Shown: one piece after another, positions 1 to 7,609 of the stretch
Numbering within the stretch: position 1 is the stretch's first letter
How the letters are laid out: every line of letters starts with the position of its first letter
Origin: an uncultured Oscillospiraceae bacterium
GTDB taxonomy: Bacteria > Bacillota > Clostridia > Oscillospirales > Acutalibacteraceae
Assembly: GCA_900546895.1 (NCBI GenBank)
Contig: UREO01000036.1
Span: forward strand, 1 to 14,725
Length of the DNA: 14,725 nucleotides
Direction: 5' to 3'
Position numbers and translations under genes: made by a program
Notes under the pieces: model-generated
What the model saw: the letters and a program-made list of their open reading frames with translations, nothing else
Database searches by the model: none
What the model was told of the DNA's origin: nothing

Positions 1-2
1 GC

Positions 3-590
3 CGGCTGCTCTCTTATGAGGGCGGCGGCGTACAGGGCAAAATTCTGGACAATGTACTGCGCTATCTCGATTGGGACGGGCACGGTACGCTTCTGGACAT
101 CGGCTGTGGCAGCGGCGCGCTGACCATCAAGGCCGCAAAAAAGTACCCGGAGGCCCGCTGCGTCGGCATGGACTACTGGGGCGCAATGTGGGACTACGCA
201 AAGGAGCAGTGCGAAACCAACGCGAAGCTGGAGGGGGTTGCCAAACGCATGTCCTTTCAAAAGGGCGACGCGGCGCATTTGGACTTTTCCGACGGGAACT
301 TCGACGCCGCGGTAAGCAATTTTGTCTTTCACGAGGTACGCACCCAGCCGGATAAGGTGGCGCTGATCCGGGAGGCTCTGCGGGTGTTGAAGCCCGGCGC
401 GCCCTTCGCGTTTGAAGATGTGTTTTTCTCCCGAAAAAATTATCCGAATTTAAATGCGCTGGTGGAAGCGCTGTCGAAAGAGGTAACGGAAATCCGCTTC
501 GTGGACACCCGGAAGAACAGCTTTGTTCCGAAGCTGCTGCGAACGTCTTTGGTCGCCGGGGAAATGGGGCTGATCTGCGGGAAAAAATAA
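3..590 (+). CDS. Class I SAM-dependent methyltransferase, 5'-truncated by window edge
   Basis: The reading frame is open from base 3 and ends in TAA at 588-590, giving 195 visible residues; the start lies outside the window. Motif I of Rossmann-fold methyltransferases is clear at visible residues 31-39 (LDIGCGSGA). An acidic motif II region follows (VGMDYW), then a motif near residue 95 (FQKGDAAHLDFSDGNFDAAV) that fits the adenine contact, and a post-motif helix plus strand (ALRVLKPGAPFAFED). This is the usual order for the Methyltransf_11/25 fold. The substrate cannot be told: SAM binding is visible but no acceptor-specific domain is. An ATG at 168 opens a shorter frame but would cut off motif I, so it is not the start. 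The gene is followed by a terminator and then by a gene on the other strand, so it ends its own transcription unit. Confidence 0.9.
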   Translation, partial: RLLSYEGGGVQGKILDNVLRYLDWDGHGTLLDIGCGSGALTIKAAKKYPEARCVGMDYWGAMWDYAKEQCETNAKLEGVAKRMSFQKGDAAHLDFSDGNFDAAVSNFVFHEVRTQPDKVALIREALRVLKPGAPFAFEDVFFSRKNYPNLNALVEALSKEVTEIRFVDTRKNSFVPKLLRTSLVAGEMGLICGKK

Positions 591-651
591 GACGCCTGAC
601 CTCTGTTTTTATTGAGAGGACACCTCCTATCAAAAAGAGAGATTGCTGACG

Positions 652-690
652 AAAAAATACCGCCTGCTTTTTTTGCAGACGGTATTTTTT
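652..690. terminator. Bidirectional intrinsic terminator
   Basis: Two 16-base arms (652-667 and 675-690) pair around a T7 loop with one internal C/A mismatch. The stem is A6-TACCG, then CTGC/GCAG, then CGGTA-T6. Because it has an A-run on one side and a T-run on the other, it can terminate the methyltransferase (plus strand) and the MerR gene (minus strand), which converge here. Confidence 0.9.
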
Positions 691-701
691 ACTGATAGCG
701 T

Positions 702-1520
702 TTATTTCTTTTTCACAGGGTAGCAAACCTCCGTCACCCATTCGTCAGGGTTCTGCGTTTCATGAGGGCTGACATGGTCAATGTTGAAGGAAGGCCCGTT
801 AAAATCGTAGCCGTTATCGCGGACCCAATTGGCAACCGCCTCGCTGACCCCGTCGATTTTGTCATAGCCGCCCTTGTAGGTGGCTGAAGCGATCAAAACA
901 GGCGGCTCGGTTTTGAACACCACATGCTCGGTGTCCGGGTAGCTGCCCCGTACGGATTTCTGAACTTCCACATCCACGTCGGTTTCCTTGTACTCCGCAT
1001 CGTGGAAAATCGCCAGCGTGTAGCAGGGCTCGCCGTCTTGCATATTCAAAGGCTTGGTTTCCTTCATGAGAATATGCCAGAGTCTGCCCTCGTAGTCATA
1101 CGCGGGAATGATCTGCCGGACGCTGGCGACATAGCGTTCGGGCAGCGTTTTTAAGGTTACATTGTAACTCATTGCGGTTCCATCCTTTCTCAGCCGTTTA
1201 ATGGCTGTTTCAAGGAGCAGCAGACGGTGCGCGGTTTCCTCGGCCTCCGCCTTTACTTCGGCCCGCTTTACGGACAAAAATTCCGCCAGCTTTTGCGGAT
1301 CATCATAGATTTTTAGAATTTCCCCGATAGCGGACAGGCCGAACCCCATATCCTTGAGAGAATTGATCCGACCGGCCACGGGAAGCTGATCCTCGCCGTA
1401 GTAGCGGTAGCCGGTGAAAGAATCAGTGCTTTTGGGCACCAGCAGGCCGATTTCGTCGTAATGCCGCAGCATCCGGATACTGATCCTTGACAGTTTCGAA
1501 AAATCACCTATTTTCAGCAT
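702..1520 (-). CDS. MerR-family regulator with GyrI/BmrR-like effector-binding domain
   Basis: A 272-residue multidrug-type MerR protein. Residues 1-70 form the winged helix (MLKIGDFSKLSRISIRMLRHYDEIGLL, then GYRYY), about 75-113 is a charged helix expected to be the dimer coiled coil, and about 120-272 resembles the GyrI-like small-molecule domain of BmrR-type regulators. Such proteins bind organic cations or drugs and untwist promoters with over-long spacers. The ATG at 1518-1520 is chosen because GAGGTG sits 6-11 bases before it; a GTG at 1538 would add six residues but would lie upstream of that site. No efflux gene is adjacent on the same strand, so the only target seen here is its own promoter at 1563-1593. 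Family assignment is firm; the ligand is unknown. Confidence 0.93.
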   Translation of the reverse strand: MLKIGDFSKLSRISIRMLRHYDEIGLLVPKSTDSFTGYRYYGEDQLPVAGRINSLKDMGFGLSAIGEILKIYDDPQKLAEFLSVKRAEVKAEAEETAHRLLLLETAIKRLRKDGTAMSYNVTLKTLPERYVASVRQIIPAYDYEGRLWHILMKETKPLNMQDGEPCYTLAIFHDAEYKETDVDVEVQKSVRGSYPDTEHVVFKTEPPVLIASATYKGGYDKIDGVSEAVANWVRDNGYDFNGPSFNIDHVSPHETQNPDEWVTEVCYPVKKK

Positions 1521-1562
1521 GGTTGACACCTCACACACGTGTGCTTTTTTGAGCTCAGTTAC

Positions 1563-1593
1563 AGTATAGAGTATACCATTATGGGAGAGTCAA
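1563..1593 (-). promoter_or_regulatory. MerR-type promoter with 19-bp spacer and dyad operator
   Basis: Reading the minus strand, TTGACT (1588-1593) and TATACT (1563-1568) are separated by exactly 19 bases, the over-long spacing typical of promoters activated by MerR proteins. The spacer region 1569-1591 is an imperfect dyad centred on 1580 (8 of 11 pairs complementary; arms GACTCTCCC and GGTATACTC). It drives the MerR gene, so autoregulation is the natural reading. Confidence 0.8.
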
Positions 1594-1629
1594 TAGGCAA
1601 TTTGCGTTTTATCCGCCGCGGCTTACCCT

Positions 1630-2517
1630 TTATCTTTCCGTTCTCTTATGGCGTTTTTTCGCCTCATACATTTTTTTATCGGCCAGCTTGATGATTTCTT
1701 CCGCCGTTAAGCCAGAGTCCGGCATTGTTACCACTCCCTGTGATACCGTAATGCCAATACCGCTGCTCTGTAGGGAGAACGACGCTTTCTCAAAATCCTG
1801 ATAAATCCGCTGTGAAACGCGGTGCGCCTCTTCGCTGCCGGTATTGTTCAGACAGATCACGAACTCGTCGCCGCCGTATCGGGCCGCCCAGTCCGTCTCG
1901 TTCCTGATACATTTTTGGATCGTCCCCGCCGCGAATTTTAAAACTTGGTCCCCGGCCGCATGACCGAAGGTATCGTTGACCGTCTTCATATTGTCAATAT
2001 CGATAAAAATAACCGACAGCGGCTTCTGGCCCACCATCGCGCCGACAATATCGGCGGGCAGACGGTCGTCCAGAAACCGGCGGTTATACAAAGACGTCAG
2101 CTCATCCCGGATGACCATATCGTTGATATCCCTGACCGCGTTAAACAGCACCTGACCCTTATTGTATTCGCCCGTGCCGATCATCATGGTTTCCGTCGCG
2201 TTTTTCAGAATTTCCAACACTACGGGCCGCTCCTCGGAGTCGATCGGCAGAGCTGTGACCAGCATAATCCCATCGGGACTGTGCTCCAGCTTCATAAAAC
2301 TCTTCTGTTCCCGGTGCGCCCTGATCGACACGCAGTTTTCACAGATGCGCCCGCTGCTCCAATAGGCGTAACACGCCTCGCACGTTTCGGCCGTACCGTT
2401 ATTGCGGTATTCCATAACCCTTTTCCGCACGGGGTCCACGAGACGGACCGCATCATACATTTTGTGAAAAAAATCCAAGTTCGCCTGCAGTTTGTCCAGC
2501 GTAATTTTTTCGGTCAT
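1630..2517 (-). CDS. GGDEF diguanylate cyclase with Cys4 N-terminal sensor region
   Basis: A 295-residue protein predicted to make cyclic di-GMP from two GTP. The GGDEF domain spans about 130-292: RDELTSLYNRRF opens it, FIDIDNMKTVNDTFGH is the metal/GTP-binding block, and the active-site loop is an intact GGDEF at 215-219. The product-inhibition site (RxxD five residues before GGDEF) reads NETD, so the arginine is missing. The N-terminal part is PAS-like in length and carries CX2C-X9-CX2C (C46, C49, C59, C62), which could hold a metal, haem or Fe-S centre or form a redox switch. No transmembrane segment is seen, so it is probably cytoplasmic. The ATG at 2515-2517 is used because AAGGAG lies seven bases upstream; a longer frame to 2658 would run through the promoter at 2615-2643. 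Confidence 0.92.
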   Translation of the reverse strand: MTEKITLDKLQANLDFFHKMYDAVRLVDPVRKRVMEYRNNGTAETCEACYAYWSSGRICENCVSIRAHREQKSFMKLEHSPDGIMLVTALPIDSEERPVVLEILKNATETMMIGTGEYNKGQVLFNAVRDINDMVIRDELTSLYNRRFLDDRLPADIVGAMVGQKPLSVIFIDIDNMKTVNDTFGHAAGDQVLKFAAGTIQKCIRNETDWAARYGGDEFVICLNNTGSEEAHRVSQRIYQDFEKASFSLQSSGIGITVSQGVVTMPDSGLTAEEIIKLADKKMYEAKKRHKRTER

Positions 2518-2614
2518 ACATACTCTCCTTAAGATGATAAGACGAAAACAACGGGATGCGCTCAAGAGCAGAAAAACAGAGAAAGAGCTGCGCAGTCGGG
2601 TAATTATGTTTTTT

Positions 2615-2643
2615 ATTATACAATGAGAATGCAAATATGGCAA
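2615..2643 (-). promoter_or_regulatory. Sigma-A-type promoter of the GGDEF gene
   Basis: On the minus strand TTGCCA (2638-2643) and a perfect TATAAT (2615-2620) are 17 bases apart. This predicts a start near 2608 and a leader of about 90 bases before the ATG at 2517. Confidence 0.8.
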
Positions 2644-2761
2644 ACTACAGGCAGGCAATCATAAACTATCCGAAATTTCCGGCTCAGGCCGGGACGGGCA
2701 GCGTGTTTTGTTTCTCTGTTGCGCCTGTGGGTGCTGGAGCTTTAGGAGGAGGATTTATAAA

Positions 2762-3715
2762 ATGCTGGAAAATCAGATTCTGAAAAAAAGCCGGCTGGTG
2801 CTGCTGGCCCAAAGCGACGGGTGCTGCGTCTATCAGATGAAGAACGGAACCGGGGACGGCACCATGACCGTTTACGATATTTTCCCCGGCGTCATGCTGG
2901 CCTACAACGACTATCATATGGAGAATTGCTTTTCGGAATTTCAGACGGAGGAGGATTTGCTCTGCATCGACCACTGCCGGGAAGGGCGGCTGGAATATCC
3001 CGCAAAGGATGCCGCCTATTCCTACGTGGAGTCGGGCGATCTGAAAATTGACCGCAGGCTCAAGCATACCGGCCGCTTTTCGTTTCCGCTCTCCCATTAT
3101 CACGGAATCACGGTCTCCTTTCAGCTTTCGGAAGCCGCCCGCGCTTTGCCGGAGGAATTTCGGGGCTTTCCCGTGGACCTGTACGAAATCCAGCGTAAAT
3201 TCTGCGCCGGAAACAGCCCGATGGTCCTGCACGGCGCGCCTTCCATCGACCATATTTTTGACGAGCTGTACGCCGTCCCCGAAAAAATCAAGCGGGCCTA
3301 TTTTAAAATCAAGGTTCTGGAGCTGCTGTTGTACCTGGACGCTCTGGAGCTTCCGAAAAACCGGGAAGAGCGGCCTTATTTTTATAAGTCCCAGGTGGAG
3401 AAAATAAAGTCCATACGCGCCCTAATGGCGGAGCATCCGGAACGGCACTATACTATGGCGGAGCTTTCCGCACGGTTCAACATTCCGCTGACGCCGATGA
3501 AAAGCTGCTTTAAAAGCGTGTACGGCAGCCCGATCGGCACTTATATGCGCGTTTTCCGGATGAACCGTGCCGCGGTGCTTCTACGGCAGGAAAGGGGTAC
3601 CGGAATCGCCGAAATTGCCGGGCGGATCGGCTACGACAGTCCCAGCAAATTTGCGGCCGCTTTTAAGGAGGTGATCGGCAAAACGCCGCTGGAGTACCGC
3701 AGAAACCCCCGTTAG
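2762..3715 (+). CDS. AraC-family transcriptional regulator, PchR/YbtA-like context
   Basis: A 317-residue protein with a C-terminal pair of helix-turn-helices from about residue 225 (HYTMAELSARFNIPLTPMKS, then GIAEIAGRIGYDSPSKFAAA, then FKEVIGKTPLEYRR), the classical AraC signature. The N-terminal ~200 residues are a ligand/dimer region with no transmembrane segment. The start is ATG 2762 because AGGAGGAGG lies at 2744-2752; a longer frame from 2708 lacks such a site. It stands directly upstream of two exporter-fold ABC genes on the same strand, the arrangement of YbtA with YbtPQ and of PchR-like activators in siderophore loci. From that I infer that it activates the ABC pair in response to a metal-chelate or similar ligand. 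Family is firm; the siderophore link is inference from context and general resemblance. Confidence 0.92.
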   Translation: MLENQILKKSRLVLLAQSDGCCVYQMKNGTGDGTMTVYDIFPGVMLAYNDYHMENCFSEFQTEEDLLCIDHCREGRLEYPAKDAAYSYVESGDLKIDRRLKHTGRFSFPLSHYHGITVSFQLSEAARALPEEFRGFPVDLYEIQRKFCAGNSPMVLHGAPSIDHIFDELYAVPEKIKRAYFKIKVLELLLYLDALELPKNREERPYFYKSQVEKIKSIRALMAEHPERHYTMAELSARFNIPLTPMKSCFKSVYGSPIGTYMRVFRMNRAAVLLRQERGTGIAEIAGRIGYDSPSKFAAAFKEVIGKTPLEYRRNPR

Positions 3716-3730
3716 CCCGACCGGTGTACG

Positions 3731-3798
3731 AAAAAATAGTCCATCCGGGCTGGTATCGTCCTTACGGAGCGGAAAAAGCAGTCGGAATCTCTTATGAT
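3731..3798 (+). promoter_or_regulatory. Candidate AraC-activated promoter with two phased direct repeats
   Basis: AAAAAATAGTC (3731-3741) and AAAAAGCAGTC (3773-3783) match at 9 of 11 positions and are offset by 42 bp, about four helical turns. A good -10, TATGAT (3793-3798), follows, but the sequence 17 bp upstream of it (3770-3775) is CGGAAA, a poor -35 that overlaps the second repeat. Weak -35 plus repeats is what an activator-dependent promoter of an AraC protein looks like. Binding itself is inference. Confidence 0.45.
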
Positions 3799-3801
3799 AT
3801 G

Positions 3802-3830
3802 GGTGGCCGGAAACCGGCCGCCCAATTTTT
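3802..3830 (+). terminator. Intrinsic terminator between araC-type gene and ABC pair
   Basis: A 9-bp stem with one G-T pair (3802-3810 with 3814-3822), an AAA loop, and CAATTTTT after it. It would stop read-through from the AraC gene before the ABC genes. Confidence 0.65.
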
Positions 3831-3847
3831 ATACAGGAGGAATCCAC

Positions 3848-5623
3848 TTGAAAAAGAAAAGCTGGTTTTCCAGTCTACTGTCTTTTGCGGCATACTGCAA
3901 GGGAAAAATCATCGCTTCCGTGATCTTTTCCGTAGTCAGCGTTACGGCGGGGCTGATACCCTATCTGAGTGTTTATAAAATTCTGGAGGCGTTTATTCAG
4001 AATCAAATCGATACGCGAACGATTTTTACATGGTCGGGTATCGCCGCCGGAGCGTATCTGGTCAAGACGCTGTTTTTCGGGATTTCCACGGCACTGTCCC
4101 ATGTCAGCGCGTATGTCATTCTGGAAAAGCTGCGGCTTCTCGTCGCGGACAAATTCCTGCGCGCGCCGCTCGGAGAAGTCACCGCCAAGCCCATCGGGGA
4201 GATCAAGAACATGATCGTAGATAAAATTGAAAGCATCGAACCGCCGCTGGCGCATGTGATCCCCGAGGCGTCCGGCAATCTGGTGCTCCCCTTGATCAGC
4301 ATCCTGCTCCTTGCCACGATCGACTGGAGGATGGCGCTCGCGTCGCTGGTTACGGTTCCCCTGACCATGATCCCCTTTTCCATGCTGATGAAAAGCAGCG
4401 GGAACAACTACGAAAAGTATATGAAATCCAGCAACACCGTCAGCAGCGTGATCGTCGAATACATCGAAGGGATTCAGGTCATCAAGACGTTCGGGCAGTC
4501 GGGCAGATCCTATGAGAAATTTTCAAATGCGATCGTGGACTATCGCCGGTTTATCCTCGACTGGATGTCCTCAACCTGGGTCACCATGAAGCTCTGCGTC
4601 GCGCTGTTCCCGTCTACGCTGCTGGGCGTGCTTCCCGTGGGCTTGCTGCTTTGTGTAAAGGGGGCCCTCGCTCCGGCGGAGCTGTGCCTTTGCATCATGA
4701 TCGCCATGTCCATGGTCGGCTCGCTTGCCCATTTGGAGGTGTTCATGAACGAAATCAAGCAGATGGGCTTCATCATCCGTGACACGCAGAGCTTTCTGGA
4801 TATGCCGGAGCTTCCGCAGCCGTCAGAGCCCGCCCCGCTGAACGGCTTTGACGTCCGGCTTACCGGCGTCCGCTTTTCCTATACCGGAAAGGAAAAGGAC
4901 GAGGTGCTGCACGGAATCGACCTGCATTTGCCGCAGGGCGGCTTTACCGCGCTGGTCGGGCCGTCGGGCGGCGGAAAATCCACCGTGGCGAAGCTGATCG
5001 CCCGCTTCTGGGACGTTACGGGCGGAAGCATTACCGTTGGCGGCACCGACATCAGGAAGATGCCGCTTTCGCAGCTTTCGTCGCTTGTCAGCTTTGTGAC
5101 ACAGGACAATTATTTGTTCCAGTGCTCCCTGCTGGAAAACATCCGCATCGGGAATCCCGGCGCGACGGACGGGGAGGTCCGGGCGGCGGCGAAAGCGGCG
5201 CAGTGCGACGGATTTCTTTCAAAGCTTGAAAACGGCTACGACACGCCGGCGGGGGAAGCCGGGAGCCGCCTTTCCGGTGGCGAAAAGCAGCGGATCGCCA
5301 TTGCGCGGATGATTCTGAAAAACGCGCCCATTATTATATTGGACGAGGCCACGGCCTTCGCGGACCCGGAAAACGAGGGTAAGATGCAGCGCTCGATTTC
5401 CGAACTGACTAAAGGAAAAACGCTGCTTGTCATCGCCCACAGGCTTTCCACGATTAAAAACGCGGATAACATCATTGTTTTAAAAGACGGGGGCATCCTC
5501 GCACAGGGCAGACAGGAAGAGCTGCTGAACGGCTGCCCGCTTTACCGGGAAATGTGGAAAGCGCATATCGGCGCCAAAGCATGGACTGTTTCGCAGAGAA
5601 AGGAGGCGGGCGCTCATGTTTAA
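3848..5623 (+). CDS. ABC transporter half-molecule, TMD-NBD fusion (first of pair 1)
   Basis: A 591-residue type-I-exporter-fold half transporter: about six membrane helices in residues 1-310, then an ATPase domain with Walker A GPSGGGKST (371-379), Q-loop (VTQDNYLF), signature LSGGEKQR (from 475), Walker B with catalytic glutamate (D499, E500) and H-loop H531. The D-loop is unusual, AFADPE where its paralogues have ASVDPE, ANVDPE or SSIDPE. The start is taken as TTG 3848 because a perfect AGGAGG lies seven bases before it; an ATG at 3794 in frame has no such site and would place the terminator hairpin inside the gene. With this start the ATPase motifs fall at the same residue numbers as in the next gene. 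It overlaps that gene by 8 bases, so the two probably form a heterodimer. The nearest named group is YbtPQ/IrtAB-like; drug or lipid export cannot be excluded. Confidence 0.93.
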   Translation: MKKKSWFSSLLSFAAYCKGKIIASVIFSVVSVTAGLIPYLSVYKILEAFIQNQIDTRTIFTWSGIAAGAYLVKTLFFGISTALSHVSAYVILEKLRLLVADKFLRAPLGEVTAKPIGEIKNMIVDKIESIEPPLAHVIPEASGNLVLPLISILLLATIDWRMALASLVTVPLTMIPFSMLMKSSGNNYEKYMKSSNTVSSVIVEYIEGIQVIKTFGQSGRSYEKFSNAIVDYRRFILDWMSSTWVTMKLCVALFPSTLLGVLPVGLLLCVKGALAPAELCLCIMIAMSMVGSLAHLEVFMNEIKQMGFIIRDTQSFLDMPELPQPSEPAPLNGFDVRLTGVRFSYTGKEKDEVLHGIDLHLPQGGFTALVGPSGGGKSTVAKLIARFWDVTGGSITVGGTDIRKMPLSQLSSLVSFVTQDNYLFQCSLLENIRIGNPGATDGEVRAAAKAAQCDGFLSKLENGYDTPAGEAGSRLSGGEKQRIAIARMILKNAPIIILDEATAFADPENEGKMQRSISELTKGKTLLVIAHRLSTIKNADNIIVLKDGGILAQGRQEELLNGCPLYREMWKAHIGAKAWTVSQRKEAGAHV

Positions 5624-7364
5624 GAGCATTCAAAGAATCATCCGCTGGTGCGGCGAGCTGAAGGGGCGCTTATACGCCGGCTTCGCGGTTTCGCTGTTTT
5701 CCACCTGGTTTTCCGCCGCGCCCGTCATGATCGCGGCCTATACGATCGGACTGCTGATCGACGAAGCGCGGGGCGGCCCGGAGTTCGACGAAAACTGGGT
5801 CTGGCTTTCTCTGGTCCTGATCGTCGTCTTCGTATTTTTGCGGTTCCTGTTCGACTATCTGCGCGCGAAATTTCAGGAGAGCATCAGCTACGAGCTTGCC
5901 GCGAGGGACCGCCTCGCCGTAGGAAGCATCCTAAAGCGCGTCTCGCTGGGATATTTCCAGAAGGTCAGCACGGGAGAAATCCTGAACGCGGTCACGACCG
6001 GACTGAACACGCTGGAAAATATGGGCATCCGCATGATCGACACGATGGTCGGCGGGTACCTCAACTGCCTTTGCATCTTTCTCTGCCTTGCGGTTTTCAA
6101 CCCGCTTGTCTCTCTGATCGCCGCTGCCGGGGTCGCGCTCTCTTTTCTGTTTTTACTCGGCATTTCCCATTACAGCGTGAAAAACGCGCCCGCCGCAGCC
6201 GCAGCGGACCGGGATATGGCGACCGCCGCCGTGGAATACGCGAGAGGGCTTTCCGTGGTAAAATCTTTCGGGCAGGGCGGGGCGGCGCTGGCCTCCATGA
6301 AAAAGGCCTGCGGTGACAGCAAGCGGGTCCGCCTCAAAATCGAGTGCGGGTTCATCCCCAACAACTGCGGGCATCTGCTGGCGCTGCGGCTGGCGTCGGC
6401 CGCTCTGGTCCTTTCCTCCGCCTATCTGGGGATGAGCGGACAGATGCCGCTTTCCGTTATGCTGATGTTCTGCCTGTTTTCCTTTACCATTTTCGGCGGG
6501 GTGGAGCCGATTGCCGATACGGCGCACATTCTCGGCGTGATCGACGAGGCAATGGACCAGCTCGATAGGCTGAAAACGGAGGAATCCATAGACGAAGCAG
6601 GCAAAGATATCCGGCTGAAAAGCTTCGATATCGGCTTTCACGACGTTTCCTTCGGCTACGACAGCAGAAAGGTCCTCGAACACGTGTCGTTTACGATTGA
6701 GCAGAATACCATGACCGCCATTGTGGGGCCTTCCGGCGGCGGCAAGACGACGGTGTGCAATCTGCTCGCCCGGTTTTACGACGTGTGGAGCGGCAGCGTT
6801 ACGGTAGGCGGCCGCGACGTGCGCGAGTTTACGTGCGACAGCCTGCTTTCCAATCTCTCCATGGTGTTCCAGAACGTCTATCTGTTCCATGACACCATCC
6901 GGAAAAACATCTGCTTCGGCAAACCCGACGCCACCGAGGAAGAAATGGTGGAAGCGGCAAAGGCGGCCTGCTGCCATGAGTTTATTTCCGCGCTGCCCGA
7001 CGGGTACGACACGGTTGTCGGCGAGGGGGGCTCCACGCTTTCGGGCGGGGAAAAACAGCGCGTTTCGATCGCCAGGGCCATCCTGAAAAACGCGCCCGTC
7101 GTTATTCTCGACGAGGCGACCGCCAGTGTGGACCCGGAAAACGAGCACCTGATCCAACAGGCCATCTCCAGCCTGACCCGGGGAAAGACCATCATCGTAA
7201 TCGCCCACCGGCTGGCCACCATTGAAAACGCCGACCAGATTCTGGTGATCGACGATGGACGTGTGGCCCAGCGCGGAACACATGCCGAGCTGATCGCTCA
7301 GGATGGGATTTACCGGAAATTTGTTTCCATCCGTCAGTCTGCGGAAGGGTGGAAAATCACCTGA
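5616..7364 (+). CDS. ABC transporter half-molecule, TMD-NBD fusion (second of pair 1)
   Basis: A 582-residue partner of the preceding half transporter. Membrane region about residues 1-320; ATPase motifs are Walker A GPSGGGKTT (371-379), Q-loop (VFQNVYLF), LSGGEKQR (from 475), D499/E500 and H531, all intact, so both ATP sites of a heterodimer could be catalytic. The ATG at 5616 lies inside the previous gene and has AGGAGG nine bases upstream (5601-5606), which indicates translational coupling. Its ATPase domain and its last residues (AEGWKIT) are clearly closer to the minus-strand gene at 7610-9343 (ending IGWKLA) than to its own partner. Membrane-located; substrate inferred from context only. 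Transcription probably ends at the hairpin near 7546-7577. Confidence 0.94.
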   Translation: MFKSIQRIIRWCGELKGRLYAGFAVSLFSTWFSAAPVMIAAYTIGLLIDEARGGPEFDENWVWLSLVLIVVFVFLRFLFDYLRAKFQESISYELAARDRLAVGSILKRVSLGYFQKVSTGEILNAVTTGLNTLENMGIRMIDTMVGGYLNCLCIFLCLAVFNPLVSLIAAAGVALSFLFLLGISHYSVKNAPAAAAADRDMATAAVEYARGLSVVKSFGQGGAALASMKKACGDSKRVRLKIECGFIPNNCGHLLALRLASAALVLSSAYLGMSGQMPLSVMLMFCLFSFTIFGGVEPIADTAHILGVIDEAMDQLDRLKTEESIDEAGKDIRLKSFDIGFHDVSFGYDSRKVLEHVSFTIEQNTMTAIVGPSGGGKTTVCNLLARFYDVWSGSVTVGGRDVREFTCDSLLSNLSMVFQNVYLFHDTIRKNICFGKPDATEEEMVEAAKAACCHEFISALPDGYDTVVGEGGSTLSGGEKQRVSIARAILKNAPVVILDEATASVDPENEHLIQQAISSLTRGKTIIVIAHRLATIENADQILVIDDGRVAQRGTHAELIAQDGIYRKFVSIRQSAEGWKIT

Positions 7365-7400
7365 ACCGGGCAGAAACGCCGCCGGTTGTAACAATGCCTG

Positions 7401-7464
7401 ATCTTGCATCCTTCCGTTACCTCGCCCCTGCTTTCCGCCCTGCGGGGCATGGACTGTGCAAGAT
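7401..7464. repeat. Nested inverted repeat between convergent operons
   Basis: ATCTTGCA (7401-7408) is perfectly complementary to TGCAAGAT (7457-7464), and inside it GCCCC (7424-7428) pairs with GGGGC (7444-7448). It lies in the 3' region after the second ABC gene and has no T-run. It may be an mRNA 3'-end structure; no function is recognised. Confidence 0.4.
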
Positions 7465-7545
7465 GGCCCGGACGATCATTTCGTGTTTATCAAAAAGAAA
7501 ACACAACGGAGTTTGATAGGATAAAAGCCCGATCAAAATACTACA

Positions 7546-7577
7546 GGAATATGGAACAACTCCATATCCCAGTTTTT
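7546..7577 (+). terminator. Intrinsic terminator of ABC pair 1
   Basis: Arms 7546-7555 and 7561-7570 pair over ten positions with one A/C mismatch around ACAAC and are followed by AGTTTTT. It lies about 180 bases after the ABC stop codon. A weak T-run (TATTTT) on the other strand means it could also serve the convergent ABC pair. Confidence 0.6.
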
Positions 7578-7609
7578 ATGAATGACACCCAAAGAATCTG
7601 CGGTTCGCG

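Noticed and set aside
2671..2690. A CCGGC-TCAG-GCCGG hairpin before the AraC gene as a terminator or riboswitch
   Set aside because: The stem is only five pairs, no T-run follows, and no larger structure is evident.
6153..7409. A 418-codon open frame on the minus strand
   Set aside because: It is antisense to the ATPase domain of a clear ABC gene, is rich in His/Gly/Arg as shadow frames are, and has no ribosome site.
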